DNA from: an uncultured Bacteroidota bacterium
GTDB lineage: Bacteria; Bacteroidota; Bacteroidia; Chitinophagales; Chitinophagaceae
DNA: 8,336 nt
NCBI GenBank assembly: GCA_946887345.1
Contig: CAMPKR010000095.1
Coordinates: forward strand, 1 to 8,336
Direction of reading: 5' to 3'
This document shows, piece after piece, positions 1-6,629 of this stretch. How positions within the stretch are numbered: the first letter of the stretch is position 1; every line of letters begins with the position of its first letter. A model generated the notes under the pieces. It was not told where the DNA came from. It did not search any database and worked only from the letters and a program-made list of their open reading frames with translations. The position numbers and the translations under genes are program-made.

Positions 1-884
1 ACTATATACAGGGCCGTTTATATGATACTCTTATTAATAATCAATCCTATTGCGTCACTTTTCACATCAATTTAGCTGAAATGTCGCGCTATGGTATAGA
101 CAAACTAGGTGCATATTTAGACGATGGAAGTATTGACGCAACAAATAATTGCGGCCTTCCTCAAACCCAATACACTCCCCAAGTAGAATATACCGACACC
201 ATAATAACTGATACGATGCATTGGATAACGATAGAAGGAACCTTCATAGCTAATGGTACAGAAAGATTCATCACACTCGGAAACTTTTACAGCCTTGCCA
301 ATACTGACACGATACGCTTGCCCGATAACGTGTATAATAACTTTACCAATGATAATTACTCCTGGTTTCTGATAGATGATGTAAGTGTAATAGAAAGCGA
401 TCTGCCTGCGTATGCGGGTGGTGATACCTGGGTGGCAGAGGGTGATAGTGTATTTATAGGCCGCACACCTGAGGTGGGGCTGGAGTGCTACTGGTATGTG
501 AATAGTAATGTGGTAGATAGCGGGGCTGGTATCTGGGCTAAACCCGACACTACTACTACTTATGTTGTCTCCCAAACGCTGTGTGGGGTAGTGAGGACTG
601 ATACTGTTACAGTGAGTGTGTTCCCTGTTTCGGTTAATGGCATTACTAACAGCAGACAGCTAAGCGTGTATCCTAACCCTGCGGGTAATGTAGTGAATGT
701 AATGCAGGAAAGAGTGGTATTTACTGAGGCTGTAATTGTTAACAATGTTGGTCAGCAGGTGGGTGTTTTCCCGTTAATAGATAAGAATTCCAGTGCTGAT
801 ATTTCTGCACTGCCTGCAGGTGTATATTATTTGCAGTTGAGAGGTGATAGAGGAAGAGAGGTAAGGAGCTTTGTGAAGATGTAG
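1..884 (+). CDS. T9SS type A sorting-domain protein, C-terminal part (5'-truncated by window edge)
   Basis: The reading frame is open from the first complete codon at position 3 to the TAG at 882-884, giving 293 visible residues. The ATG at 81 is therefore probably an internal methionine. The first ~130 residues (YCVTFHINLAEMSRYGID near the start, WFLIDDVSVIE near the end) look like a beta-sandwich carbohydrate-binding-like domain found in secreted Bacteroidota proteins. An Ig-like beta domain follows (about residues 134-208, ending TYVVSQTLCGVVRTDTVTV). The last ~75 residues have the hallmarks of a T9SS type A C-terminal domain: LSVYPNPAGN, a VNNVGQQV segment, PAGVYYLQL and a basic terminal strand. 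By family knowledge such proteins cross the outer membrane by T9SS, lose this domain and are released or anchored at the surface. Any catalytic domain would lie upstream, outside the window, so the activity is unknown. The sorting-domain call is secure; the N-terminal fold is less so. Confidence 0.88.
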   Translation, partial: YIQGRLYDTLINNQSYCVTFHINLAEMSRYGIDKLGAYLDDGSIDATNNCGLPQTQYTPQVEYTDTIITDTMHWITIEGTFIANGTERFITLGNFYSLANTDTIRLPDNVYNNFTNDNYSWFLIDDVSVIESDLPAYAGGDTWVAEGDSVFIGRTPEVGLECYWYVNSNVVDSGAGIWAKPDTTTTYVVSQTLCGVVRTDTVTVSVFPVSVNGITNSRQLSVYPNPAGNVVNVMQERVVFTEAVIVNNVGQQVGVFPLIDKNSSADISALPAGVYYLQLRGDRGREVRSFVKM

Positions 885-1006
885 ACGGACAGAGTCCGTC
901 TTACTTAATTAGACACGGGACACAGTCCCGCGCCAGAGGGGGGGGTTAATATGGTGAATGAGGAGGCCGGCGTATAAGGGTGCGACCCCGCTTGTTAGCG
1001 GGACGC
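884..1006. repeat. Cluster of three GC-rich hairpins in the 885-1170 intergenic region
   Basis: Three perfect inverted repeats follow the stop codon of the upstream gene. Hairpin 1 is GACGGAC (884-890), loop AGA, GTCCGTC (894-900). Hairpin 2 is CGGGAC (916-921), loop ACA, GTCCCG (925-930). Hairpin 3 is CCCGCT (987-992), loop TGTT, AGCGGG (997-1002), extended by GCG/CGC after a small internal loop. Hairpins 1 and 2 share the form GGAC-AnA-GTCC with a three-base loop. A run of eight G lies at 938-945. No T-tract follows any of them, so they are not classical intrinsic terminators, although hairpin 1 directly abuts the stop codon and could act as a 3'-end stabiliser. They may be copies of a dispersed intergenic palindrome family. 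The rest of the region up to 1170 holds no gene or promoter that I can support. Confidence 0.6.
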
Positions 1007-1170
1007 GGCGCAAGAGAGATGACTTGTGAGACTGAAGGTGGTACCAATACGTGTCGCTTTCTTGGTTTAATCATGATAGAGAAACGGTTTGCCAACAGAT
1101 TTTGGAGAAACCATATAAATTACCCAAATGCTTGTTGTAAATTAGTAGACAACCAACCTAAACCTCTTTT

Positions 1171-2874
1171 ATGAGAAAGTTCTTACGATGCGCACTGGCT
1201 TGCTCGCTCTTTTTTACTTCCGCATCTGCCCAGGGCCTCAAGTGGGCCAAATCCTTTGGTGGCAGCGGTATAGATGGTGGCCATGTTATCGCCGTAGACG
1301 ATACCGGTAATGTTTATACTTCCGGCACCTTCACCGGCACTGTCGATTTCGATCCCGGCGCAGGAACGACTAATCTCACCGCTACCACCGGCGGCAAAAG
1401 CATCTTCGTCCAGAAGCTCGACTCGTCAGGAAACTTTGTGTGGGCTGTTTCCATGGGCAGTCCCTCGCCCGAGAACAGGCCCAATTCCATTAAGCTCGAT
1501 AAGCTCAATAATATCATTATCACAGGCCGGTTCCAGGGTGCTGTCGATTTCGATCCCGGTGCCGGACTTGTCAATCTTGCCAACTACGGCATAGCAAATT
1601 GCTTTACGCTGAAGCTGGATAACGCCGGTCAGTACATCTGGGCAAAAGGCATCCAGGGGATAGCGGGCGACCTTGGCTGCGCATCTGCGGTAGATGATTC
1701 CTGCAACGTATTTGTTGTTGGAGATTTTTTCGGCGTAACAGACGTTGACCCCGGTGCTGGTACGCTCAACTTTAATTCAGCAGGTTTCTGGGACATATTT
1801 ATTATCAAACTCGATAGCTCGGGCGCCTTCAAATGGGGACGCCAAATTGGCTCAGGAAACTCTGAACGCTGCTATGCAGTCACTACTGACACAGCGGGCA
1901 ACATGTACGCCTGCGGCCAGTACACCGACATGGTCGACTTCGATCCCGGTCCGGGTGTGTCTACCTTACCCGGTGGAAATATCAATCCTTTTATCCTGAA
2001 ACTCGATGGCAATGGTCAGTACATTTGGGCTAAAGGAACCAGCGGTATATTAGGCGACGGCGCAGCACGCAATTTGGCTCTCGACCGTTTAGGTAATGTG
2101 TATACTATCGGTAATTTCTTTGGTGTTATCGATTTCGATACGGATGGAGCGACTTTAAATTTTAATGGTGGCCCTGCAACCAGCCCGGATAACTTTATCC
2201 TAAAGCATAATAACAACGGTGATTTTGCCTGGGCTGCGCAAATAAAAAGTGAAGGCGCCAACACTAATAGCTTCAGCCTGGCCATTGATACGGCTTTTAA
2301 TGTTTATACTGTCGGCACTTTCTCCGATTCCATAGATGTTAATCCTGCCCTTCCCCAGGAATTTCTTACCACAGGGGAAACAGATACTACCGGCTACATC
2401 CTGAAATTGAGTGGTGGCGGCGGACACATCTGGTCAAGGGCGATTCAGAATGTTGGCCCTAATGGAATGATGGGAGTAGCCGCAGATAAAAGAGGCTATG
2501 TATATACCACCGGCAACTTCAGCGGCACCGCCGATTTTGATTTTACGGCTCCTGTAGTTAGTATGTCTTCAATGGGTCAGAGGGATGTATTCATACAAAA
2601 GCTAACAGCTGATACTATCCCTACCGCAACTGTAAATATATTGCCGGTAAGTAACGAACTGAGTATTTATCCTAATCCCTCAGGAGGTCCTGTTCATGTT
2701 GTTTCGCAGGAGAATATAGACAAGCTCGAAATAACAGATGTGGTTGGGAAAAGAGTCTACATGGCTAAACCGGGGAAAAAGGAAGCGACGTTTATAATGG
2801 AAACGCCCGGCATTTATTTCATCACTGTTTCGTCTGCCGAAAAAGTGCAAACGGAAAAACTCGTCGTTCAATAA
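1171..2874 (+). CDS. Secreted seven-bladed beta-propeller protein (SBBP-like repeats) with T9SS type A sorting domain
   Basis: Complete 567-residue protein. Residues 1-20 form a signal peptide (basic MRK, hydrophobic core, cleavage expected after SASA), which fixes the ATG at 1171. Seven repeats of about 66 residues follow. Each has a Trp (W25, 91, 157, 222, 286, 354, 421), a [D/N]-x-x-x-N-[V/M]-[Y/F] strand and an acidic VDFDPGAG-type turn (D59, 126, 191, 256, 321, 389, 455). The last three turns are degenerate. This matches SBBP/beta-propeller repeat proteins, and seven repeats fit a closed seven-bladed propeller. Residues ~495-567 form the T9SS type A domain (LSIYPNPSGG, ITDVVGKRVY, PGIYFITV, EKLVVQ). 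The product is therefore probably exported by T9SS and displayed on or released from the cell. Such propellers usually serve binding or scaffolding, and no catalytic motif is visible. No Shine-Dalgarno or clear promoter is seen upstream. Ligand and partner are unknown. Confidence 0.93.
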   Translation: MRKFLRCALACSLFFTSASAQGLKWAKSFGGSGIDGGHVIAVDDTGNVYTSGTFTGTVDFDPGAGTTNLTATTGGKSIFVQKLDSSGNFVWAVSMGSPSPENRPNSIKLDKLNNIIITGRFQGAVDFDPGAGLVNLANYGIANCFTLKLDNAGQYIWAKGIQGIAGDLGCASAVDDSCNVFVVGDFFGVTDVDPGAGTLNFNSAGFWDIFIIKLDSSGAFKWGRQIGSGNSERCYAVTTDTAGNMYACGQYTDMVDFDPGPGVSTLPGGNINPFILKLDGNGQYIWAKGTSGILGDGAARNLALDRLGNVYTIGNFFGVIDFDTDGATLNFNGGPATSPDNFILKHNNNGDFAWAAQIKSEGANTNSFSLAIDTAFNVYTVGTFSDSIDVNPALPQEFLTTGETDTTGYILKLSGGGGHIWSRAIQNVGPNGMMGVAADKRGYVYTTGNFSGTADFDFTAPVVSMSSMGQRDVFIQKLTADTIPTATVNILPVSNELSIYPNPSGGPVHVVSQENIDKLEITDVVGKRVYMAKPGKKEATFIMETPGIYFITVSSAEKVQTEKLVVQ

Positions 2875-2904
2875 AAAAGGGCCTGTTAGGCCCCCAAAAT
2901 TTTA
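2873..2904. terminator. Shared intrinsic terminator between convergent genes
   Basis: The stem GGGCCT (2879-2884), loop GTT, AGGCCC (2888-2893) lies between the stop codon of the propeller gene and that of the small lipoprotein gene. Read on the minus strand, the hairpin is followed by six T (complement of the A-run 2873-2878), a good intrinsic terminator for the lipoprotein gene and any mre read-through. On the plus strand it is followed by CC and then AAAATTTTA, a weaker site. The hairpin probably serves both directions, mainly minus. Confidence 0.75.
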
Positions 2905-2915
2905 TCAGGAATATT

Positions 2916-3179
2916 TTACTGCAGTACGCAGGTGCCGTGGTAAAATTGACTGATATATTTACCGGAGAGCACAGAGCAATCGTAGCTGGCTTTCGTATTG
3001 CTTTCGGCTTTTAGTGGTGTTATTTCCTCCTTATTGGCCAGGGTGGTATCACTCGGAACGTAAGTGCATTTGCAGTTGAAATCCAGCAACACCGGTTCCG
3101 GATCTTCTGTTTCACACATTGCCGAAGTAAGCGTAAAGAGCACGCCAAGGAAAGCAAATGTTTGTAATAACTTTTTCAT
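2916..3179 (-). CDS. Small cysteine-containing lipoprotein, function unknown
   Basis: This gene encodes an 87-residue exported protein that I do not recognise. I place the start at the ATG 3179-3177 (MKKLLQTFAF...). A GTG two codons upstream is in frame but would put two residues before the basic n-region for no reason. The N-terminus is Lys-Lys plus a hydrophobic stretch ending TSAMC, so Cys22 is the likely lipidated residue. Met just before the Cys is unusual for a lipobox, and cleavage by signal peptidase I is an alternative. The mature part is short and polar, with four more cysteines (36, 38, 68, 84), an even number that could form two disulfides in the periplasm. It lies downstream of mreD on the same strand with a 105-bp gap containing a promoter-like sequence and no clear terminator. 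It may therefore have its own transcript plus read-through from mreBCD. It ends at a strong terminator. Confidence 0.72.
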   Translation of the reverse strand: MKKLLQTFAFLGVLFTLTSAMCETEDPEPVLLDFNCKCTYVPSDTTLANKEEITPLKAESNTKASYDCSVLSGKYISQFYHGTCVLQ

Positions 3180-3214
3180 AAACACTTAATTTTTTCGGAT
3201 TTAAAAGATATCCA

Positions 3215-3246
3215 TAAAAATATCATGCTTTGGTGGCATTCCCAAA
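3215..3246 (-). promoter_or_regulatory. Putative Bacteroidota-type promoter for the small lipoprotein gene
   Basis: On the minus strand a TTTG (3246-3243) is followed after 20 bases by TATTTTTA (3222-3215). This matches the -33 TTTG / -7 TAnnTTTG pattern of the Bacteroidota primary sigma factor in all but the last base of the -7 box. It would give a leader of about 30 nt before the ATG at 3179. The region is AT-rich, so a chance match is possible. Confidence 0.45.
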
Positions 3247-3284
3247 AAAATGATCCTTTTTCTTAACAGGTAACGCAGTCTTTT

Positions 3285-3836
3285 TTAAGAAGATATGCGA
3301 ACCGTTGTTTGACGGGTAAATAGCAGCAGGTATACTATTATAAACATGATAGACGTAGCACTGGAAGCAGCGATCTTCAGCAGCAGGTAGCCTATATTCT
3401 GGAAACTCCAGAGTTCAATAGCAAAATAGGCCGCATGATGCAGCACTACCAGGAAGGAGCTATAAACGAGGAAGGGCATCCAGCCCATGTTTTTCACCGA
3501 AGGCGACTGGTTAGGGTATTCCGAAAGATTCTTAGGTAGCAGCGCGCTCAGCACATTAGTACGCAGGTAAGCTATCAGCACCGTGGCAAAGGCATGTATG
3601 CCCGCCGTGTTCATAAATACATCTACACTGAGCCCCGTAATAAAACCAAGTATCAACAGCAGGGGCACAGACGCTTCAAAAGGAAGTAACAGAATGAATA
3701 ACGGGTAGACAAGAGGCACAAAAATGGGAAATCCCTGCGGCTGCGACCACCAACGTAATGTGATCTTATTCAGGATCAAAGCCTGGATAAGAACCATTAG
3801 GCAAAAGCGCAGAAAGTTCCTCAGGTATATACTCAT
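3285..3836 (-). CDS. mreD: Rod shape-determining membrane protein MreD
   Basis: A 183-residue, very hydrophobic protein, a normal size for MreD. It has about five to six membrane segments (roughly residues 7-23, 38-52, 56-74, 80-97, 120-140 and 148-173). MreD is the small integral membrane member of the elongasome, working with MreC and MreB to position side-wall peptidoglycan synthesis. The identification rests on its hydrophobic profile, sequence features such as GFITGLSVDVFMNTAGIHA, and its position directly after mreC. The start is the ATG at 3836-3834. It overlaps the mreC stop as ATGA, implying translational coupling, and is preceded by a purine-rich GAAGAA. A longer reading frame upstream is only mreC read in another frame. 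No mrdA or rodA follows; the next gene is an unrelated lipoprotein. Confidence 0.93.
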   Translation of the reverse strand: MSIYLRNFLRFCLMVLIQALILNKITLRWWSQPQGFPIFVPLVYPLFILLLPFEASVPLLLILGFITGLSVDVFMNTAGIHAFATVLIAYLRTNVLSALLPKNLSEYPNQSPSVKNMGWMPFLVYSSFLVVLHHAAYFAIELWSFQNIGYLLLKIAASSATSIMFIIVYLLLFTRQTTVRISS

Positions 3837-4690
3837 TTCTTCTTCATTTTTGTTGAGTCCTCTAGTTGCCGGCGTTCTGCTGCCATTTTGTTTTCTATCA
3901 CATACACATACTGCAGGTTGCGGAAGTTGGTGGCGCTCTTCAGGTGCAGTGTCTGCATATTGTTTTTGCTGGCCTTGCTTGTCTTCCACACTGTACCTAT
4001 CAAAACATCCGAGGGGAAGAAAGAATAGCTGGTAGTGAACACCGAATCGTTCTTGTGTATCTTAATCTGTTGCGGCACATTTTCCATGTGCAATATATCA
4101 GGGTTGTCGCCTTCCCATACTACCGGGCTGAATGTTCCGTCTTTCAGCTTGCCGCTTATCTTTTGTTTCACGCTAAGTATAGATAGCACACTTGCGTAGT
4201 GTGCGCTCACATACTCCACACGACCCACTACACCCGTGCCTGAGATCACAGCCATGCCTTTTCTTATTCCGTCTTTTGATCCCCTGTTGATAGTAATGTA
4301 GTTATTGCCTGAGGCAACAGAGTTATTGATCACCCTTGCAGTGCGGAACAGGTAATCATTGTATTTTATTGCCTCGGTTGTATCTATTGGTATAGATGCC
4401 AGCTTTACCATTGAGTCGGTAAGTGTGTCGAAGCTGTTTACTTTGGTGAGTATGTTTCGCAGCCTGGCATTTTCTATCAGCAGGCTGTCGTTCATTCTTT
4501 TCAGCCCGAAGTAATACACTACATCCTGTTGCTTTTGATATGCTTTGCCGCTTAGTGCGTTGGCAGAGCTCATTATGTCAACGCCTTGCATCATTTGCGT
4601 TCGACCTATCAGCACGATGCATATCACTTCCAATACCAGGAAAAGTATCAGGTTGAAAAAGCGTCGTATGAACAGGATGAAATTACGCAC
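3833..4690 (-). CDS. mreC: Rod shape-determining protein MreC
   Basis: This encodes a 285-residue protein. A short cytoplasmic basic N-terminus and one membrane helix (about residues 11-29) are followed by a probable coiled coil (about 50-82, with NDSLLIENARLRNIL). The periplasmic double beta-barrel domain comes next (about 106-265, with TINRGSKDGIRKGM, GTGVVGRVEYVS and SPVVWEG) and then a charged tail. MreC is the bitopic scaffold linking cytoplasmic MreB filaments to the periplasmic synthesis enzymes. I place the start at GTG 4690-4688, where the protein begins VRNFILFIRRFFN, because this aligns with the usual MreC N-terminus. The frame stays open upstream through a TTG at 4783 to the mreB stop, but that extension is encoded by an inverted-repeat element and looks non-coding. 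No Shine-Dalgarno precedes the GTG. It lies 114 bp after mreB and overlaps mreD by four bases. Confidence 0.93.
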   Translation of the reverse strand: MRNFILFIRRFFNLILFLVLEVICIVLIGRTQMMQGVDIMSSANALSGKAYQKQQDVVYYFGLKRMNDSLLIENARLRNILTKVNSFDTLTDSMVKLASIPIDTTEAIKYNDYLFRTARVINNSVASGNNYITINRGSKDGIRKGMAVISGTGVVGRVEYVSAHYASVLSILSVKQKISGKLKDGTFSPVVWEGDNPDILHMENVPQQIKIHKNDSVFTTSYSFFPSDVLIGTVWKTSKASKNNMQTLHLKSATNFRNLQYVYVIENKMAAERRQLEDSTKMKKK

Positions 4691-4706
4691 CGACTGTAAA
4701 ACTAGT

Positions 4707-4792
4707 AATTTGGAACTGGGATAAAAAGAAATCAGGAATTGGTAACCGGCAGCAGATGCGAACACCCAATTCCAAATTACCAATTCCTGATT
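4707..4792. repeat. Compound inverted-repeat element between mreB and mreC
   Basis: The 16-base arm AATCAGGAATTGGTAA (4730-4745) is repeated exactly in inverted form at 4777-4792, with a 31-base spacer. A second arm, AATTTGGAACTGGG (4707-4720), is inverted at 4765-4778 with 13 of 14 matches. The order is A, B, A', B' rather than nested, so the two helices would interlock in RNA. The element fills most of the 114 bp between mreB and mreC and ends 17 bases before the mreC GTG. The repeated words (GGAATT, AATTTGG, GGTAATT) resemble low-complexity intergenic repeats I associate with Bacteroidota genomes. A role in mreC translation or in mRNA processing is only an inference. Confidence 0.7.
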
Positions 4793-4804
4793 CCATAGAT
4801 TACT

Positions 4805-5827
4805 TTACTTCATAAGGAAAGGCATCTTCGCTGTATTCTTCAGCGCCATACCTGTACCGCGCACTACCGCACGCAGCGGATCGTCAGCTACCTGCACAGG
4901 CAGTTTTATCTTGTGAGAAATTCTCTTGTCCAGGCCACGCAGCAGTCCACCGCCACCTGTCAGGTAGAGGCCTCTGCGGTAGATGTCGGCTGCCAGCTCC
5001 GGGGGAGTGCTTTCCAGCGCTTTCAGTATAGCCTCTTCTATTTTAAAGATCGACTTATCCAGGGCTTCTGCTACTTCCTGGTAGCTCACCATTATCTGCT
5101 TAGGTATGCCTGTCACCAGGTCACGTCCATTAACAGCTATATCGTCCGGTGGATTGTCCAGTTCTTTCAGCGCAGAACCAACGTGTATTTTTATTTGTTC
5201 AGCAGTGCGCTCACCTATCATCAGGCTGTGGTAGCGGCGCATGGCCTCCATTATATCAGCAGTAAATTCATCACCCGCTATACGTATAGACTGATCGCAA
5301 ACGATACCTGCCAGTGCTATCACCGATATACCGGTAGTGCCACCGCCTATATCAATGATCATATTACCGGTAGGTTCTTCTACATCTATGCCTATACCCA
5401 GCGCGGCAGCCATTGGTTCGTGTATCATATACACTTCTTTGGCTCCGGCTTTTTCACCTGAGTCACGCACGGCGCGTTTTTCTACCTCAGTAATGCTTGA
5501 TGGTATGCAGATGACCATTTTCCAGCTGGGCGGGAACAACGGCTTTTTAGGATAGATCAGTTTTATCATCTCCCTGATCATGCCTTCGGCAGCATCAAAG
5601 TCTGCAATCACACCATCTTTCAGGGGGCGAATCGTTTTCAGGTTTTCGTGGGTTTTTTCGTGCATCATCATTGCCTTCTTTCCTACAGCAACTATTTTGC
5701 CCGTGGTGCGGTCCAGCGCAACTATTGAAGGCTCATCTACCACTATCTGATCGTTATGGATAATGAGGGTATTGGCAGTACCCAGGTCCATAGCTATCTC
5801 TTGCGTCAAAAACTTAAAAAACCCCAT
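4805..5827 (-). CDS. mreB: Rod shape-determining protein MreB, bacterial actin
   Basis: A complete 340-residue MreB, the normal length for the family. It is a membrane-associated actin homologue whose filaments direct side-wall peptidoglycan synthesis with MreC and MreD. Actin-family ATP-binding motifs are all visible: phosphate-1 (MDLGTANT, residues 13-20), the HEPMAAALG segment with Glu137 at the catalytic position, phosphate-2 (IDIGGGTTGIS, 158-168), and the adenosine motif (LTGGGGLLRGL, 289-299). RPLKDGVIADFDAAEGMI (67-84) is also typical of MreB. The N-terminus GFFKFLTQEIA is a plausible amphipathic membrane-binding segment and supports the ATG at 5827-5825. There is no Shine-Dalgarno (TACGTATTT precedes the ATG). 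It is the first gene of a mreBCD operon, divergent from the lipoprotein genes at 6081. No good promoter could be fixed upstream; the nearest -7-like sequence is TATCTTTA (5934-5927), with a poorly spaced TTTG. Confidence 0.98.
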   Translation of the reverse strand: MGFFKFLTQEIAMDLGTANTLIIHNDQIVVDEPSIVALDRTTGKIVAVGKKAMMMHEKTHENLKTIRPLKDGVIADFDAAEGMIREMIKLIYPKKPLFPPSWKMVICIPSSITEVEKRAVRDSGEKAGAKEVYMIHEPMAAALGIGIDVEEPTGNMIIDIGGGTTGISVIALAGIVCDQSIRIAGDEFTADIMEAMRRYHSLMIGERTAEQIKIHVGSALKELDNPPDDIAVNGRDLVTGIPKQIMVSYQEVAEALDKSIFKIEEAILKALESTPPELAADIYRRGLYLTGGGGLLRGLDKRISHKIKLPVQVADDPLRAVVRGTGMALKNTAKMPFLMK

Positions 5828-6080
5828 AAATACGTACTAAATCAACTAATTTTTTATAAATGTAATGGCAATTTTCAACAAAAATGACAGGAAGTAAAAA
5901 AAGAATTTCTCTTTTTAAGATGGCGGTAAAGATAGAGATTATTATCAGCCAAAAAGGAACAACCGTCTTTGGCGGAAACCATTTTTTTCCCGATTATATA
6001 AACCGAAAAATAGTGAACTCATCTTTTTAGCACACTATTTGCTGTATGCAAATAAATACACATCTTAACCAAACAAGCTT
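5828..6080. promoter_or_regulatory. Divergent intergenic region between mreB and the LVIVD lipoprotein genes
   Basis: This 253-bp AT-rich stretch must contain promoters in both directions, because genes diverge from it. I could not match a full -33/-7 pair on either strand. The minus strand has TATCTTTA (5934-5927), but its nearest TTTG (5953-5950) is only 15 bases away. The clearest structure is an inverted repeat at 6036-6054, listed separately. No open frame with gene-like features was seen. Confidence 0.45.
6036..6054. promoter_or_regulatory. Operator-like inverted repeat upstream of the first LVIVD gene
   Basis: TATTTGC (6036-6042), five bases TGTAT, GCAAATA (6048-6054) is a perfect 7-5-7 dyad ending 27 bases before the ATG at 6081. 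Size and symmetry suit a binding site for a dimeric regulator, or a short hairpin if transcribed. No regulator gene is visible in the window, so the role is only inferred. Confidence 0.35.
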
Positions 6081-6614
6081 ATGAGAAGATCCCCTACGCT
6101 CCGCAGCTGGCTATTAGCCCCTGTATTATTGCTTTCACTGTCGGCCTGTGAGCCTACAGGCGGCTATCCCGCCACAGTTGACGGCTGGGCGCCCGTATAC
6201 GCTACCGATTCTGTAATGAAGGTGGAAGGGGCAACCGCCCGTTCCATAGAAGATGGCGGCAAAATATACATCAAAGACAATCGTCTCTACCAGGTTGAAA
6301 ATGGCATGGGAATACACATCATCGATATCTCCAATCCGGCCAGTCCGCAAAAGCTGAAATTCATTCGTTGCTACGGTGCGCTCGAGCTTTCTATTATGGA
6401 TGACTATCTCTACTCCAATAACGTGAATGATCTGGTGGTAGTCAGTATTTCCGACATGAACAACATTCACGAGGTAAGCCGCAAAGCCTCGCAGCTGAAT
6501 CTCGTAGCCACCACTCCTCCCGGTGATGGTTACTTTGAATGTCCCGACCCGGCCAAAGGAACCATCATTGGCTGGGAGCAGAAACTAATACATAACCCCC
6601 GCTGCAGGCGATAA
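6081..6614 (+). CDS. LVIVD-repeat lipoprotein (short form)
   Basis: A 177-residue lipoprotein. The N-terminus has a basic start (MRRS), a hydrophobic core and the lipobox LSAC with Cys23, so the mature protein should be lipid-anchored in the cell envelope. This signal supports the ATG at 6081. Two LVIVD-type beta-propeller repeats are visible: GKIYIKDNRLYQV... HIIDISNPASPQKLKFI (about residues 60-95) and DDYLYSNNVNDLVVVSISDM (about 107-126). The tail carries two cysteines (YFEC and NPRCRR) that may pair. Two repeats cannot close a propeller alone. From memory of the family, short proteins with this same N- and C-terminal pattern recur as the first of a pair, so I regard it as intact rather than truncated. 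The next gene starts 15 bases downstream and encodes a longer LVIVD protein, so the two are probably co-transcribed. Function unknown. Confidence 0.82.
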   Translation: MRRSPTLRSWLLAPVLLLSLSACEPTGGYPATVDGWAPVYATDSVMKVEGATARSIEDGGKIYIKDNRLYQVENGMGIHIIDISNPASPQKLKFIRCYGALELSIMDDYLYSNNVNDLVVVSISDMNNIHEVSRKASQLNLVATTPPGDGYFECPDPAKGTIIGWEQKLIHNPRCRR

Positions 6615-6629
6615 AACCACACACAAAAC

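Noticed and set aside
117..575. Long open frame on the minus strand opposite the first T9SS gene
   Set aside because: It is antisense to a gene with clear domain patterns and itself shows no signal, domain or start context.
1088..1145. TTTG elements with TA-rich sequence as a promoter for the propeller gene
   Set aside because: No TAnnTTTG-like box lies at the right distance from either TTTG (1088 or 1101), so a promoter cannot be assigned.
980..1174. A 64-codon open frame on the plus strand before the propeller gene
   Set aside because: It starts inside the GC-rich hairpin segment, has no signal peptide or domain pattern, and overlaps the start of the well-supported gene at 1171.
1340..1960. 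Repeated GATTTCGATCCCGG strings resembling a direct-repeat array
   Set aside because: They lie in one coding frame at about 200- and 390-base intervals and encode the DFDPG turn of propeller blades; spacers are coding, so this is not a CRISPR array.
3837..3989. N-terminal extension of MreD by 51 residues
   Set aside because: The extension is the mreC gene read in another frame; the ATG overlapping the mreC stop gives a normal MreD with a hydrophobic start.
4691..4783. N-terminal extension of MreC from a TTG at 4783
   Set aside because: The added 31 residues are encoded by the inverted-repeat words, and the MreC N-terminus aligns with the GTG at 4690.
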